NCBI RefSeq assembly: GCF_010093305.1
Contig: NZ_PDWS01000021.1
Coordinates: 21,625-85,624, forward strand
Length of the DNA: 64,000 nt
Source of the DNA: Pseudoxanthomonas sacheonensis
GTDB taxonomy: Bacteria; Pseudomonadota; Gammaproteobacteria; Xanthomonadales; Xanthomonadaceae
Reading direction: 5' to 3'
Of the stretch, positions 1 through 9,294 are shown piece after piece. The notes below the pieces were generated by a model. The model worked only from the letters and a program-made list of their open reading frames with translations. It did no database searches and was not told the origin of the DNA. Within the stretch, counting starts at the first letter, position 1. Each line of letters starts with the position of its first letter. The position numbers were made by a program, and so were the translations under genes.

Positions 1-4
1 TCCT

Positions 5-490
5 GTGCCGGTCTCGACCGGCCAGGAGTACGCACTTTCCCCGGAATTCGGCATAAGGCCGCTCCTGGCGGCGACTGCGGCTGCGGTTCTCATGGTGCCG
101 ATCCTCTTGTCCGCCATCGCATTGGCAGTCAGCGGATTGGAACGGGCGATTAGCGATGCGGGAATACTCATCCCGGTCGCGACGGTTTCGTTGTTGCATG
201 TCTTGGTGATCGGCTTGCCGGCATTCGCTTTGCTCAGGCGCACCGGTCGCGCCAGTCCATTCTCAATGACGCTTGCCGGTTTCGCGGGCGCGCTTGTACC
301 GCTGGGCGGTTTGCTGCTCTATCTGGAGGCGGGTTGGCCCCAGTCGGACGAATGGCTTCGAACTGTCGGGTTCATGGCAATATGGGGCGCATTTGGCGTA
401 ATCAGCGCGCTGGCGTTCTGGTACGCATGGGTATATTCCTGCAAGGCGTTTGGACCGGTCCGGCATGATCGAAAACTACAAGTGAAATGA
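5..490 (+). CDS. Small four-helix membrane protein of unknown function
   Basis: Inner-membrane protein of up to 161 residues with about four hydrophobic helices (roughly residues 18-45, 52-75, 85-105 and 120-145) and a short basic tail. I do not recognise a family. The reading frame opens with GTG at the window edge, so the true start may lie upstream and the gene may be incomplete. Its stop overlaps the start of the next gene (ATGA at 487-490), so it is translationally coupled to an ArsR-type regulator. In other bacteria small membrane proteins paired with SdpR-like autorepressors exist (SdpI/SdpR), but no SdpI signature is evident, so that parallel is only contextual. Confidence 0.6.
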   Translation: MPVSTGQEYALSPEFGIRPLLAATAAAVLMVPILLSAIALAVSGLERAISDAGILIPVATVSLLHVLVIGLPAFALLRRTGRASPFSMTLAGFAGALVPLGGLLLYLEAGWPQSDEWLRTVGFMAIWGAFGVISALAFWYAWVYSCKAFGPVRHDRKLQVK

Positions 491-801
491 GCACCGACAA
501 GATCTTCGAAGCCCTGGCGTCCATGCCGAGGCGCCAGATACTGGCCTATCTCTCCGAGCAGGAATTGCCCGCGGGCGACATCGCCGCGCGCTTCGACATG
601 AGTGCGCCCGCCATCTCGCGTCATCTGGCGGTGCTGGAGAACGCGGGCCTGATCGCCGGAGAGCGACGTGGCCAGTTCGTGATCTACAAGCTGATTCCCG
701 ACAGCCTGGTCAACACGCTCACCCAGTTCGCCTTCGAGATCTGCCCGGTGGCCGGCCCGATCAAGCGCGAAAGCAAGAAAGCGAAGAAAGCGGCGTCCTG
801 A
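487..801 (+). CDS. ArsR/SdpR-type winged-helix transcriptional regulator
   Basis: A 104-residue DNA-binding protein. Residues about 1-85 form an ArsR-type winged helix: a helix starting KIFEALASMPRRQIL, then the recognition segment FDMSAPAISRHLAVLENAG, then a wing ending in GQFVIYKL. No CxC metal-binding motif is seen in helix 3, so a metal-sensing role is unlikely; the layout resembles autorepressors of the SdpR group. The tail is lysine-rich. The start codon overlaps the stop of the upstream membrane protein gene, so both are probably one transcript under self-regulation (inference). Family assignment is firm, the ligand is unknown. Confidence 0.85.
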   Translation: MSTDKIFEALASMPRRQILAYLSEQELPAGDIAARFDMSAPAISRHLAVLENAGLIAGERRGQFVIYKLIPDSLVNTLTQFAFEICPVAGPIKRESKKAKKAAS

Positions 802-821
802 CCGCCCTTCGCCCGCCGCGC

Positions 822-839
822 TCCGGGATTTATCCCGGA
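822..839. other. Short hairpin in front of rluF
   Basis: Seven-base arms (822-828 and 833-839) with a four-base TTTA loop form a perfect GC-rich hairpin ending 10 bases before the rluF start codon. It could be a weak terminator of the upstream gene or could occlude the rluF ribosome binding region. There is no T-tract. Confidence 0.4.
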
Positions 840-849
840 TAATGCCGCC

Positions 850-1572
850 ATGACCACCACCCGCCTCAACAAACACATCGCCGAGACCGGCTTCTGCTCG
901 CGCCGCGAAGCGGATCGCTTGATCGCGGACCGCCGCGTCACCGTCAACGGCATGCCCGCGGGCATGGGCGCGGTGGTGGGTGAGGGCGACGAGGTCAAGG
1001 TGGACGGACAGGAACTGCGCGCGCGCCAGAAAAAGGCCGGCGGCCGCAAGCATGTGTACATCATGTTGAACAAGCCGGTGGGCGTCACGTGCACCACCGA
1101 GCAGGCGGTGGAAGGCAACATCATCGATTTCATCGACCACCAGGAACGCATCTTTCCGATCGGCCGCCTGGACAAGGACTCCGAAGGCCTGATCCTGCTG
1201 ACCAGCAACGGCGACATCGTCAACGAGATCCTGCGCGCCGAGAACAGGCACGAGAAGGAATACCACGTGGCGGTGAACAAGCCGGTCACCGACGAATTCC
1301 TGCGCGGCATGGCCCGCGGCGTGCGCGTGCACAACCAGACCACGCTGCCGTGCAAGACCGCCAAGCTGGCCAAGTTCGGTTTCCGCATCGTGCTGACCCA
1401 GGGCCTGAACCGGCAGATCCGCCTGATGTCGGCGGCGTTCGACTACCGGGTCAAGCAATTGCGCCGGGTGCGCATCGACAACCTCAAACTGGGCGCGTTG
1501 AAGCCCGGCCAGTGGCGCAATCTCACCGAGATGGAATTGCGGGGACTGCTGCCTCAGCGCACCGAGTGGTGA
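850..1572 (+). CDS. rluF: 23S rRNA pseudouridine synthase RluF
   Basis: Isomerises a uridine of 23S rRNA (position 2604 in E. coli numbering) to pseudouridine in the cytoplasm. The 240-residue protein has an N-terminal S4 RNA-binding domain (about 4-55, RLNKHIAETGFCSRREADRL) and an RsuA/RluB-family catalytic domain with the signature GRLDKDSEGLILLTSNG, whose catalytic aspartate is D108. The later blocks LTQGLNRQIRLM and VKQLRRVRIDNLKLG are typical of RluF rather than RluB/RluE. Length matches the short RluF form without the long C-terminal tail. It starts at the only sensible ATG, just after a small hairpin, and is transcribed alone toward a convergent EamA gene. Confidence 0.93.
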   Translation: MTTTRLNKHIAETGFCSRREADRLIADRRVTVNGMPAGMGAVVGEGDEVKVDGQELRARQKKAGGRKHVYIMLNKPVGVTCTTEQAVEGNIIDFIDHQERIFPIGRLDKDSEGLILLTSNGDIVNEILRAENRHEKEYHVAVNKPVTDEFLRGMARGVRVHNQTTLPCKTAKLAKFGFRIVLTQGLNRQIRLMSAAFDYRVKQLRRVRIDNLKLGALKPGQWRNLTEMELRGLLPQRTEW

Positions 1573-1579
1573 GCGGCGT

Positions 1580-2527
1580 TCATTCGACGATGCCTTTGGC
1601 CTCGGAGATGCCGATCACCTCGGGATGCCGGACGCGCTTGTTGCGGTCCAGCAGCGGATGCAGGAACACGGCCGCCAGGATGATCGCCACGCCCAGATAG
1701 AACAGCGGCGTGAGTTCGCGCTGTTCGCCCAGCAGCACGATGGCCAGGAGGATGGCGTAGACCGGCTCCAGGTTGGTGACCAGCTGCACGGCGTACGCGC
1801 TCAGATGGCGCAGAGCGACCAGCGACAGGGCGAAGGGCAGCAGCGTGCAGACCAGCGACAGCGTCAGCAGCAACAGGCTGTCGTGCAGGCTGGGAATCAC
1901 CAGCAGGTCGCCGGCGAAGGCGGGAAACAGCATGGGCATCAGCGGCGCCAGCAAGGTCAGCAGCAGCGTGCCCGCGCCCAGCTCCACGCCGGTGACGGTC
2001 AAAGGATCGCCTCCGTCGACCATGTGCTTGTTGAGCGAACCGAAGACCGCGACCAGCAATGCGGACAACGCTCCCACGGCGATGCCCATGCGCATGCCAT
2101 CGGGTACGCCGCCGACCACCAGCGCCACGCCGGGCAACACGGCCAGGCCGAAGGCGAGTTCCCGCACGGAAAACGGCCTGCGTGTCAGCCAGGGCTCGAT
2201 CACCGAGGTGAAGGCGGGCGCCAGGGCGATGCAGGTCGCTGCCACCGAAGCATTGGCCAGCTTCACGGCGCCGTAGAAGGTCAGCCAGTGCAGCGCCACC
2301 AACGCGCCGATGCCGGAATACGCCAGCAGAGTGCGCAGCGGCATGGCCCGGAGTCCGCGCCATACCGTCGGCAACACGGCCAGCGCGACCACCACCACCA
2401 GCATCCGCCACCACACCAGCGGCAACGCGGGCAGGGTGATCAGCTTTCCCAGGATGGCGGTGAAGCCCCATAGCAGCACGCAGAAGTGGATTTGCAGCTG
2501 GGCTTTGGCGACAGGCGATAGAGGCAT
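1580..2527 (-). CDS. EamA-family (DMT) transporter
   Basis: Inner-membrane permease of the drug/metabolite transporter superfamily, 315 residues with about ten hydrophobic helices arranged as two EamA repeats (roughly 10-145 and 155-295). The second repeat ends in the typical LEPVYAILLAIVLLGEQ block. Substrate unknown; relatives export amino acids or metabolites. The frame stays open farther upstream, but homology and composition fit a start at the MPLSPVAKAQL methionine at 2527; the longer N-terminus would run antisense through the neighbouring TfoX-like gene. It is divergent from that gene with 57 bases between the starts, so the two may share a control region. Confidence 0.9.
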   Translation of the reverse strand: MPLSPVAKAQLQIHFCVLLWGFTAILGKLITLPALPLVWWRMLVVVVALAVLPTVWRGLRAMPLRTLLAYSGIGALVALHWLTFYGAVKLANASVAATCIALAPAFTSVIEPWLTRRPFSVRELAFGLAVLPGVALVVGGVPDGMRMGIAVGALSALLVAVFGSLNKHMVDGGDPLTVTGVELGAGTLLLTLLAPLMPMLFPAFAGDLLVIPSLHDSLLLLTLSLVCTLLPFALSLVALRHLSAYAVQLVTNLEPVYAILLAIVLLGEQRELTPLFYLGVAIILAAVFLHPLLDRNKRVRHPEVIGISEAKGIVE

Positions 2528-2584
2528 GCGACTATTGTCGCCGATGCCGGCGTGCGCTGGCGATACGATTTCACGGATGCGGCC

Positions 2585-2977
2585 ATGAGCGAGTCCTTCA
2601 CCAGCTACCTGCGGGACCTGTTTTCCGAATTGGGACCTGTAGTGCTGCGCAAGATGTTCGGCGGACAGGGTCTGTACCACGATGGGCTGATCATCGGGCT
2701 GGTGATCGGCGAGGAGCTTTTTCTCAAGACCGATGCAGCCACCGTGGGCGCCTTCGAGCAAGCGGGCGGGCATCCTTTCGTGTATCGGGGCAAGGGCAAG
2801 CCGGTGACGATGAGCTACTGGCTGCCGCCCGCCGAGGCGATGGAGTCTGCGCAGGCGATGCGCCCCTGGGCGAAGCTGGCTTATGAGGCGGCGGTGCGGA
2901 AGAATTCCGAAAAGAATCCTGTGAAGAAGGCCAAGAAGAAAGTTGAGAAGGGGACTGAAAAGAAGCCAAGTAAATAG
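2585..2977 (+). CDS. TfoX/Sxy N-terminal domain protein
   Basis: A 130-residue protein whose first 100 residues match the TfoX N-terminal domain: LRDLFSELGPVVLRKMFGGQGLY, then GLVIGEELFLKTD and KPVTMSYWLPP. In Haemophilus and E. coli, TfoX/Sxy activates competence genes together with CRP, but stand-alone N-terminal-domain proteins like this are widespread and mostly uncharacterised, so a competence role is only possible. The C-terminus from about residue 105 is a low-complexity lysine-rich tail. The start at 2585 is chosen because the domain begins there; an in-frame ATG at 2552 lies in the promoter space shared with the divergent EamA gene. Confidence 0.85.
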   Translation: MSESFTSYLRDLFSELGPVVLRKMFGGQGLYHDGLIIGLVIGEELFLKTDAATVGAFEQAGGHPFVYRGKGKPVTMSYWLPPAEAMESAQAMRPWAKLAYEAAVRKNSEKNPVKKAKKKVEKGTEKKPSK

Positions 2978-3055
2978 CTAACTCGTTTTTTCTTTTTTGT
3001 CGGGTCCCGGAAGAAGTTCAACCAGGCCCACGAAAACTCCAAGAAATACCAGACT

Positions 3056-3160
3056 CCGTTCGTGGTGAGCCTGTCGAACCACGATTTTCGCAATAAAGCG
3101 ACGTATCGCAAGCGCAGGCTTGTGGCAAAGGGCGTGGTTCGACAGGCTCACCACGAACGG
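3056..3160. repeat. Inverted repeat doublet, GTTCGTGGTGAGCC type
   Basis: Two perfect 28-base arms, 3056-3083 and 3133-3160, are reverse complements separated by 49 bases. The core reads CGTGGTGAGCCTGTCGAACC. Dispersed non-coding repeats of this kind are common between genes in Xanthomonadaceae. No other copy appears in this window. Confidence 0.85.
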
Positions 3161-3188
3161 ATTAAGGAAAATCCGAACGAGGCGAATG

Positions 3189-3262
3189 CCGTCCCGAACG
3201 TAGCGAGGGATCTGCTGTTCTGCAGGGGGAAACAGATCCCTCGCTACGCTCGAGATGACAGG
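3189..3262. repeat. Inverted repeat, GTCATCCCGAACG type
   Basis: Arms 3199-3214 and 3233-3248 (CGTAGCGAGGGATCTG and its complement) are perfect over 16 bases, with looser flanks that resemble the doublet at 31077-31159. Together with the preceding element it fills the 306-base gap between the TfoX-like and DUF72 genes (2978-3283), in which I see no coding sequence. Confidence 0.8.
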
Positions 3263-3283
3263 GCAGGATTTGTCCGGAGGTTC

Positions 3284-4159
3284 TTAATTTCCGTTGCCGC
3301 CAATGGCGATTGCGCCCAGGCGTTCGAGCAAAGCCATCGCGGCGGCGGGATTCCGCTCCTTGGCGCTGCTGATGAAATAGAGGAAGACCTCGCGCGGGCG
3401 CTTCGCCGCGACGGCGGTTTCCATATGCGGAAGATCCGTCGGGTCGTCGCCTTGCGACCAGCGCATGGCGCGTTCGGCCCATTGGTCGAGCGCGGCGCCC
3501 GGATAGCCGGTCACGATTCCGGCTTGCGAACGCATCAGCCGGGCATAGACGAAATCGGCGGTAAGATCGGCGAAGGAAGGGTGCTCTTCCGAGTCGGTGA
3601 ATACCGTCGCCAGGCCGTGTCCGCGCGCCAGCGCCAGATAATCCTTGTCCACGAACGCCGGATCGCGCACATCCAGCACATGCCGAAGTTTGCGCCCGGA
3701 ATATTCGGCAGGCAGCAATCCGACGAAGGCCTTGAACTCTTCGGCATCGATGCGTTTGCCCTTGTCGAACTGCCAGACCAGCGGCCCCAGCTTGTCGCCG
3801 AGTTCGACGATCCCGCCTATGAAATCCTCGATCTGATGGCCGGTCTTGGACAGCGCCTTCGATTCCATGATCCGCTGCGGCGCTTTGGCGGAGAAAACGA
3901 AACCCTCCGGCGTTTCATCGCGCCATTTGGCGTAGGTGACAGGCTTTTGGACGCCGTAATAGGTGCCGTTGACCTCGATGGAATTCAGCTGCCTGCTGGC
4001 GTATTCCAGCTCGCGCCGCTGCACCAGTCCCGCCGGATAGAACATGCCGCCGCGCCACGGCGCGTAAGTCCAGCCGCCGATGCCGACGCGGATGCGCGAC
4101 GGCATCGGCGGCGGGGAAGAAAAAAGATCGGCCGTGGGTTTGTCTTTGCTTGGGCTCAT
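3284..4159 (-). CDS. DUF72 domain protein (TIM-barrel)
   Basis: A 291-residue protein of the DUF72 family, which adopts a TIM-barrel fold; its biochemical activity is not established. The family blocks are visible: RVGIGGWTYAPWRGGMFYP near residue 25, EVNGTYYGVQKPVTYAKWRDETP, FVFSAKAPQ, then RHVLDVRDPAF and the C-terminal REVFLYFISSAKERNPAAAM. The start at 4159 makes an ATGA overlap with the upstream VOC gene, so the two are translationally coupled; a longer frame upstream would overlap that gene heavily and was not used. The N-terminal 20 residues are a low-complexity extension. Confidence 0.9.
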   Translation of the reverse strand: MSPSKDKPTADLFSSPPPMPSRIRVGIGGWTYAPWRGGMFYPAGLVQRRELEYASRQLNSIEVNGTYYGVQKPVTYAKWRDETPEGFVFSAKAPQRIMESKALSKTGHQIEDFIGGIVELGDKLGPLVWQFDKGKRIDAEEFKAFVGLLPAEYSGRKLRHVLDVRDPAFVDKDYLALARGHGLATVFTDSEEHPSFADLTADFVYARLMRSQAGIVTGYPGAALDQWAERAMRWSQGDDPTDLPHMETAVAAKRPREVFLYFISSAKERNPAAAMALLERLGAIAIGGNGN

Positions 4160-4584
4160 TCTGCCTTCCAGGGATCGTAACTGCCGAACCACCAGAGATG
4201 TCCTTCCGGGTCGCGGCAAGAATAACCGCGTCCGCCGTAAGCCTGGTCGGCGATCTCCATGACGATGGCTGCGCCAGCAGCCTTGGCCTGCGCGTAGTGC
4301 GCATCGGCGTCGGTAACGATCACGCAAGGGCTCTGGGTTTCGCGCAGGCCGATGTCTTGCGGCTGCACGATCTGCTTTCCCCATTCGCTGACGTTGTCGG
4401 CCGACCCCAGCATGATCATGCCGTTGCCGAAGGTCAGCTGCGCATGATGCACGGTGTCGCCGTCGGCGTAGACCGCGTTCTTACTGAAGCCGAAGGCCTT
4501 GCACAGCCAGTCGATGGCGGCATGCGCATCGCGGTAGCGCAGGCAAGGGATGATGGTGCTGGTGGTATCGGCGGCGAGTGGCAT
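4156..4584 (-). CDS. VOC-family (glyoxalase-fold) protein
   Basis: A 142-residue single-module protein of the vicinal oxygen chelate superfamily, related to the PhnB/bleomycin-resistance group. Beta-alpha-beta repeats can be followed from STIIPCLRYRDAHAAIDWLC through QLTFGNGMIMLG to the C-terminal RGYSCRDPEGHLWWFGSYDPW. The candidate metal ligands (an early histidine in HHAQL, late glutamate in DPEGH) are present, but no substrate can be named. It overlaps the DUF72 gene start and sits downstream of an AraC regulator in the same direction, separated by 74 bases, so the three may be co-expressed. Confidence 0.85.
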   Translation of the reverse strand: MPLAADTTSTIIPCLRYRDAHAAIDWLCKAFGFSKNAVYADGDTVHHAQLTFGNGMIMLGSADNVSEWGKQIVQPQDIGLRETQSPCVIVTDADAHYAQAKAAGAAIVMEIADQAYGGRGYSCRDPEGHLWWFGSYDPWKAE

Positions 4585-4658
4585 CGGATTTCTTCCTGGT
4601 TCTGGTGTGCGGGCATGCTGGGGTCATCCGGCGGCGCGGGTCTTGTAGATTTCCGCGG

Positions 4659-5468
4659 TCATGGCAAAGCGATATGGTTGCTCCACGGGCCGCGCTGGCG
4701 GCTATAGGCGGCAGGGCTGAGCCCCGAGAATTCGCGGAATTCGTGGCCCATATGGGCTTGGTCGTGATAGCCGCAATCCAGCGACAGGCCGGCCCAGTCG
4801 ATGCGTTCGCGGTTTTCGGTCGCCGCGACGACTTGATGGAAACGCCTGAGGCGCAGATAGCGCTTGGGAGTGATGCCGACCTGCTGGCGGAAGCGTTCTC
4901 CCAGTTGGCGCGGCGACCAGCCGAGGCTGCGCGCGGCGGCGGTCAACGCGCCGATGCGCGGGTCCGAATCCAGAACGGCCAGCACATGCAGAATGGGATG
5001 GTTCGGTGCGGCCGGCGCCGAGCGTTTCTCCAGCCATCGCACGAGCAACGCCAATCGGTTGTGCGGGCCATCGGCTTCCAGCAACCGCTCGCGTAGCAGT
5101 GGGACGTCGTTGCCGGCGAGGTCCTGCAGATCGACGCTGTCGTTGGCCAGCCGGTCCATCCTTTCGCGGAAGAACATCGCCGCGCCGCCGGGGCGGAACA
5201 CCACGCCCATGACCGCCACTTGCTCTTCGCTGTCGATGATGCTGCTGCGGGTGCGGGGACCGTCGAGCGTCGATCCGCTGAAGCGGGTGCAACGGCACAG
5301 TTCGTCGTAGACGCGGGTCTGGTCCTCGGCCAGGTTGATGATGAGCCCGGCGTTGGCGACCGGCAGTACCCGTTCCAGGCGATGCGATTGGAACGCAGCT
5401 TCCCAGTCCCAGATCGTTTCGACCAGGAGGTTGAGCGGCGCTTGCGGGACCAGCGACAGGAATTGCAC
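4659..5468 (-). CDS. AraC-family transcriptional regulator
   Basis: A 269-residue regulator with an N-terminal sensing domain of the DUF6597 type (starting QFLSLVPQAPLNLLVETIW) and a C-terminal AraC double helix-turn-helix (about 170-265, including LGWSPRQLGERFRQQVGITPKRYLRLRRF and CGYHDQAHMGHEFREFSGLSPAAY). The start is set at GTG 5468 because a strong GGGGGA ribosome binding site lies eight bases upstream and the domain begins there; the ATG at 5558 would add 30 residues without homology. It precedes the VOC and DUF72 genes, and is divergent from the LpxR-like gene, with a 20-base palindrome between them. Confidence 0.88.
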   Translation of the reverse strand: MQFLSLVPQAPLNLLVETIWDWEAAFQSHRLERVLPVANAGLIINLAEDQTRVYDELCRCTRFSGSTLDGPRTRSSIIDSEEQVAVMGVVFRPGGAAMFFRERMDRLANDSVDLQDLAGNDVPLLRERLLEADGPHNRLALLVRWLEKRSAPAAPNHPILHVLAVLDSDPRIGALTAAARSLGWSPRQLGERFRQQVGITPKRYLRLRRFHQVVAATENRERIDWAGLSLDCGYHDQAHMGHEFREFSGLSPAAYSRQRGPWSNHIALP

Positions 5469-5547
5469 GGGTTTCCCCCTTGGTTTCGGCAGGATAGTCC
5501 AGGACACCGGCCGTCGCCATCCTGAGTGATCCGCGTCGCAGAGCTTG

Positions 5548-5567
5548 CGATCCCGCATGCGGGATCG
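5548..5567. promoter_or_regulatory. Perfect 20-bp palindrome between divergent genes
   Basis: The sequence CGATCCCGCATGCGGGATCG is a perfect dyad with no spacer, located 80 bases before the AraC start and 87 bases before the LpxR-like start. Its position suits an operator for a homodimeric regulator controlling one or both genes. It could equally be a transcript hairpin. No second copy is seen nearby. Confidence 0.45.
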
Positions 5568-5653
5568 GGAAAAAAGCGGAGCCCTTCACATTGTTTTTAG
5601 CCGCGCGCATCTACATCTAGGCCGCACCCCCCACAAAACCCACGGAAAATACG

Positions 5654-6685
5654 ATGCTGAGAACAGGATGGCTGTTCCTGGCCGCGCTCGCCTGCGGCAA
5701 CGCGCTGGCCGCCGACGCAGAGACATGCGAGAAACGCACCGACTTGCCGCCCACGGTCAATTTCCGTATCGACAACGACCTGTTCGGCAAGCAGGACCAG
5801 GGCTACAGCAATGGCGTGCAACTGACCCTGGTATCGCCCAATCTGGTCGACTACACCGACGACCCCTGCCTGCCGCGTCTGGCGCGTTGGGTGAATCGCC
5901 ACCTGGATGCGCTGACGCCGGAAGGTTTCGAGCAGCAGAACATGGTGGTCACCTTCGCTCACGGCATTTTCACCCCGACCGATTACACCCGCAGCGACCT
6001 GATCGTGGAGGACCGGCCCTATGCCGCGGCCTTTCTGATCGGCCTGGGCTACAACGCCCGCAATGGCGACCATCTGCGCACCACCCAGCTGCAGTTCGGC
6101 ATCGTGGGCCCTTCCGCACTGGGCGAACAGGTGCAGAACGAAGTACACCGCATCCTCGGCGATCCGCGCTTCGAAGGTTGGGACAATCAGCTCCGCGATG
6201 AGCCGGTGGTCCGCCTGGTGCACGAGCGCATGCGCCGTTTCTCGCCCGACAACGGCATCTGGGGCTGGGACGCCATCACCCACTATGGCGGCAGTCTGGG
6301 CAATCTGGCCACCTACGCCAACGCGGGCGCGGAGCTGCGCTTCGGACGCCACCTGCCCGACGATTTCGGCAGCACGCCGCTGCGTCCGGCCGGCGAAAAC
6401 ACCGCGCCTACGCCCAGCCGGCAGGTCGGCGGTCCGTTCGGCATCCACATGTTCCTGACCTTCGATGCGCGCTGGGTACTGCGCGACATCACTTTGGACG
6501 GCAACACGTTCAAGCACAGCCACAGCGTGGACAAGAAGGCGCTGGTGGGCGAGGTGGGTTACGGCTTCGCCCTCACCAAGGGACGATGGAAGTTCGCGCT
6601 GGCCCGCTACAACCGCAGCCGCGAATTCGAGGGACAGGTGGAGGCGCCGGTATTCGGCAGTTTCACCATCAGCCGGGCGTTCTAG
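5654..6685 (+). CDS. Lipid A deacylase LpxR family outer-membrane protein
   Basis: A 343-residue outer-membrane beta-barrel of the LpxR (DUF2219) family. Salmonella LpxR removes the 3'-acyloxyacyl group of lipid A and needs Ca2+. A Sec signal peptide covers residues 1-20. The active-site regions are recognisable: RIDNDLF (N41, D42), [10 protein letters not shown] (S52), [18 protein letters not shown] (H165) and the later [22 protein letters not shown]. The chain ends in an aromatic residue (SRAF), as expected for BamA-dependent barrels. Enzymatic activity on this organism's lipid A is inferred from the family. It stands alone, divergent from the AraC gene. Confidence 0.87.
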   Translation: MLRTGWLFLAALACGNALAADAETCEKRTDLPPTVNFRIDNDLFGKQDQGYSNGVQLTLVSPNLVDYTDDPCLPRLARWVNRHLDALTPEGFEQQNMVVTFAHGIFTPTDYTRSDLIVEDRPYAAAFLIGLGYNARNGDHLRTTQLQFGIVGPSALGEQVQNEVHRILGDPRFEGWDNQLRDEPVVRLVHERMRRFSPDNGIWGWDAITHYGGSLGNLATYANAGAELRFGRHLPDDFGSTPLRPAGENTAPTPSRQVGGPFGIHMFLTFDARWVLRDITLDGNTFKHSHSVDKKALVGEVGYGFALTKGRWKFALARYNRSREFEGQVEAPVFGSFTISRAF

Positions 6686-6714
6686 AATGCGTTGAACCCG
6701 CTTCCGGAGCCGTC

Positions 6715-7194
6715 ATGAACTGGACTACGCCCGATCTGTGCGACGACCATCCCGACGTCGCTGTCGCCGATCCTGCCTTCCGCGACTACGGCGGCAACCG
6801 GGCATTCTGCGGACGCATCGTCACCATCGATTGCTTCGAGGACAACTCGCGGGTGCGCGACCTGGTCGCCACCGATGGGCGCGGCAAGGTGCTGGTGGTG
6901 CAGGGCGGCGGTTCGCTGCGGCGCTCGCTGCTGGGCGACATGCTGGCGGAAAGGGCCGTGGCCAACGGCTGGAGCGGTTTGCTCATCAACGGCTGCGTGC
7001 GCGACGTGGAGGCGCTGGCGAAACTGCCGCTGGGCGTGAAGGCGCTGGCCGCCTGTCCGGTCAAGACCGAGAAGCTGGGGGCAGGCGAGGTGGATGTGGC
7101 GGTGGCCTTCGCCGGCATCGCGTTCTTGCCGGGGCGATGGTTGTACGCCGATGGCAACGGCGTGATCGTGGCGGAAAGGGATTTGCTCTCGTAG
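6715..7194 (+). CDS. rraA: RraA-family regulator of ribonuclease E activity / aldolase-fold protein
   Basis: A 159-residue protein of the RraA/MenG-like family, matching E. coli RraA in length. RraA binds the C-terminal scaffold of RNase E and inhibits mRNA decay; other members are class II 4-hydroxy-4-methyl-2-oxoglutarate aldolases. Visible blocks are [10 protein letters not shown] near the start, [23 protein letters not shown] and [36 protein letters not shown] split over residues 60-120. The stop codon TAG (7192-7194) lies inside a GTAG-headed repeat, so the natural C-terminus may have been altered by repeat insertion. Confidence 0.88.
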   Translation: MNWTTPDLCDDHPDVAVADPAFRDYGGNRAFCGRIVTIDCFEDNSRVRDLVATDGRGKVLVVQGGGSLRRSLLGDMLAERAVANGWSGLLINGCVRDVEALAKLPLGVKALAACPVKTEKLGAGEVDVAVAFAGIAFLPGRWLYADGNGVIVAERDLLS

Positions 7195-7284
7195 GAGCTG
7201 CGTAAGCTGCGGCCGGATATTCGGTATTGCGCATGCTTTTGCAAGCCTGGCGGTCCATGGGTCGCAGCTTACGCAGCTCCTACG
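7190..7284. repeat. REP doublet, GTAGGAGCTGCG family
   Basis: Perfect 22-base arms at 7190-7211 and 7263-7284 in inverted orientation with a 51-base spacer. Each arm begins with GTAG followed by a short imperfect stem, as in RAYT-associated REP elements (for example SMAG elements of Stenotrophomonas). The left arm supplies the TAG stop of rraA; the right arm ends 13 bases before the ABC exporter start. Confidence 0.85.
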
Positions 7285-7297
7285 TGATAATGCGCGC

Positions 7298-9135
<1,838 letters not shown>

Positions 9136-9139
<4 letters not shown>

Positions 9140-9282
9140 GAGCGGGCCCTGCCCGCGACGCTCTTGACCTGTGTTTGTAGAGCCGAGCTTGCTCGGCTGC
9201 TCCTCACAATCCAGGATCAGAAGCAGCCGAGCAAGCTCGGCTCTACAAGGCGAAAAGCGTCGCGGGCAGGGCCCGCTCCTAC
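9136..9282. repeat. Nested REP doublets (two families)
   Basis: Outer arms 9136-9162 and 9256-9282 (GTAGGAGCGGGCCCTGCCCG family, 27 bases, perfect) enclose inner arms 9175-9201 and 9222-9248 (TTGTAGAGCCGAGCTTGCTC family, 27 bases, perfect). The whole gap between the ABC exporter and the convergent DUF885 gene is therefore one potential cruciform or bidirectional hairpin. The left outer arm contains the exporter's stop codon. Confidence 0.9.
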
Positions 9283-9294
9283 GGTCCGGACTGG

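Noticed and set aside
319..1458. Long minus-strand reading frame opposite the ArsR and rluF genes
   Set aside because: Arginine/histidine/alanine-rich translation typical of antisense frames in GC-rich DNA; it covers two well-supported genes on the other strand.
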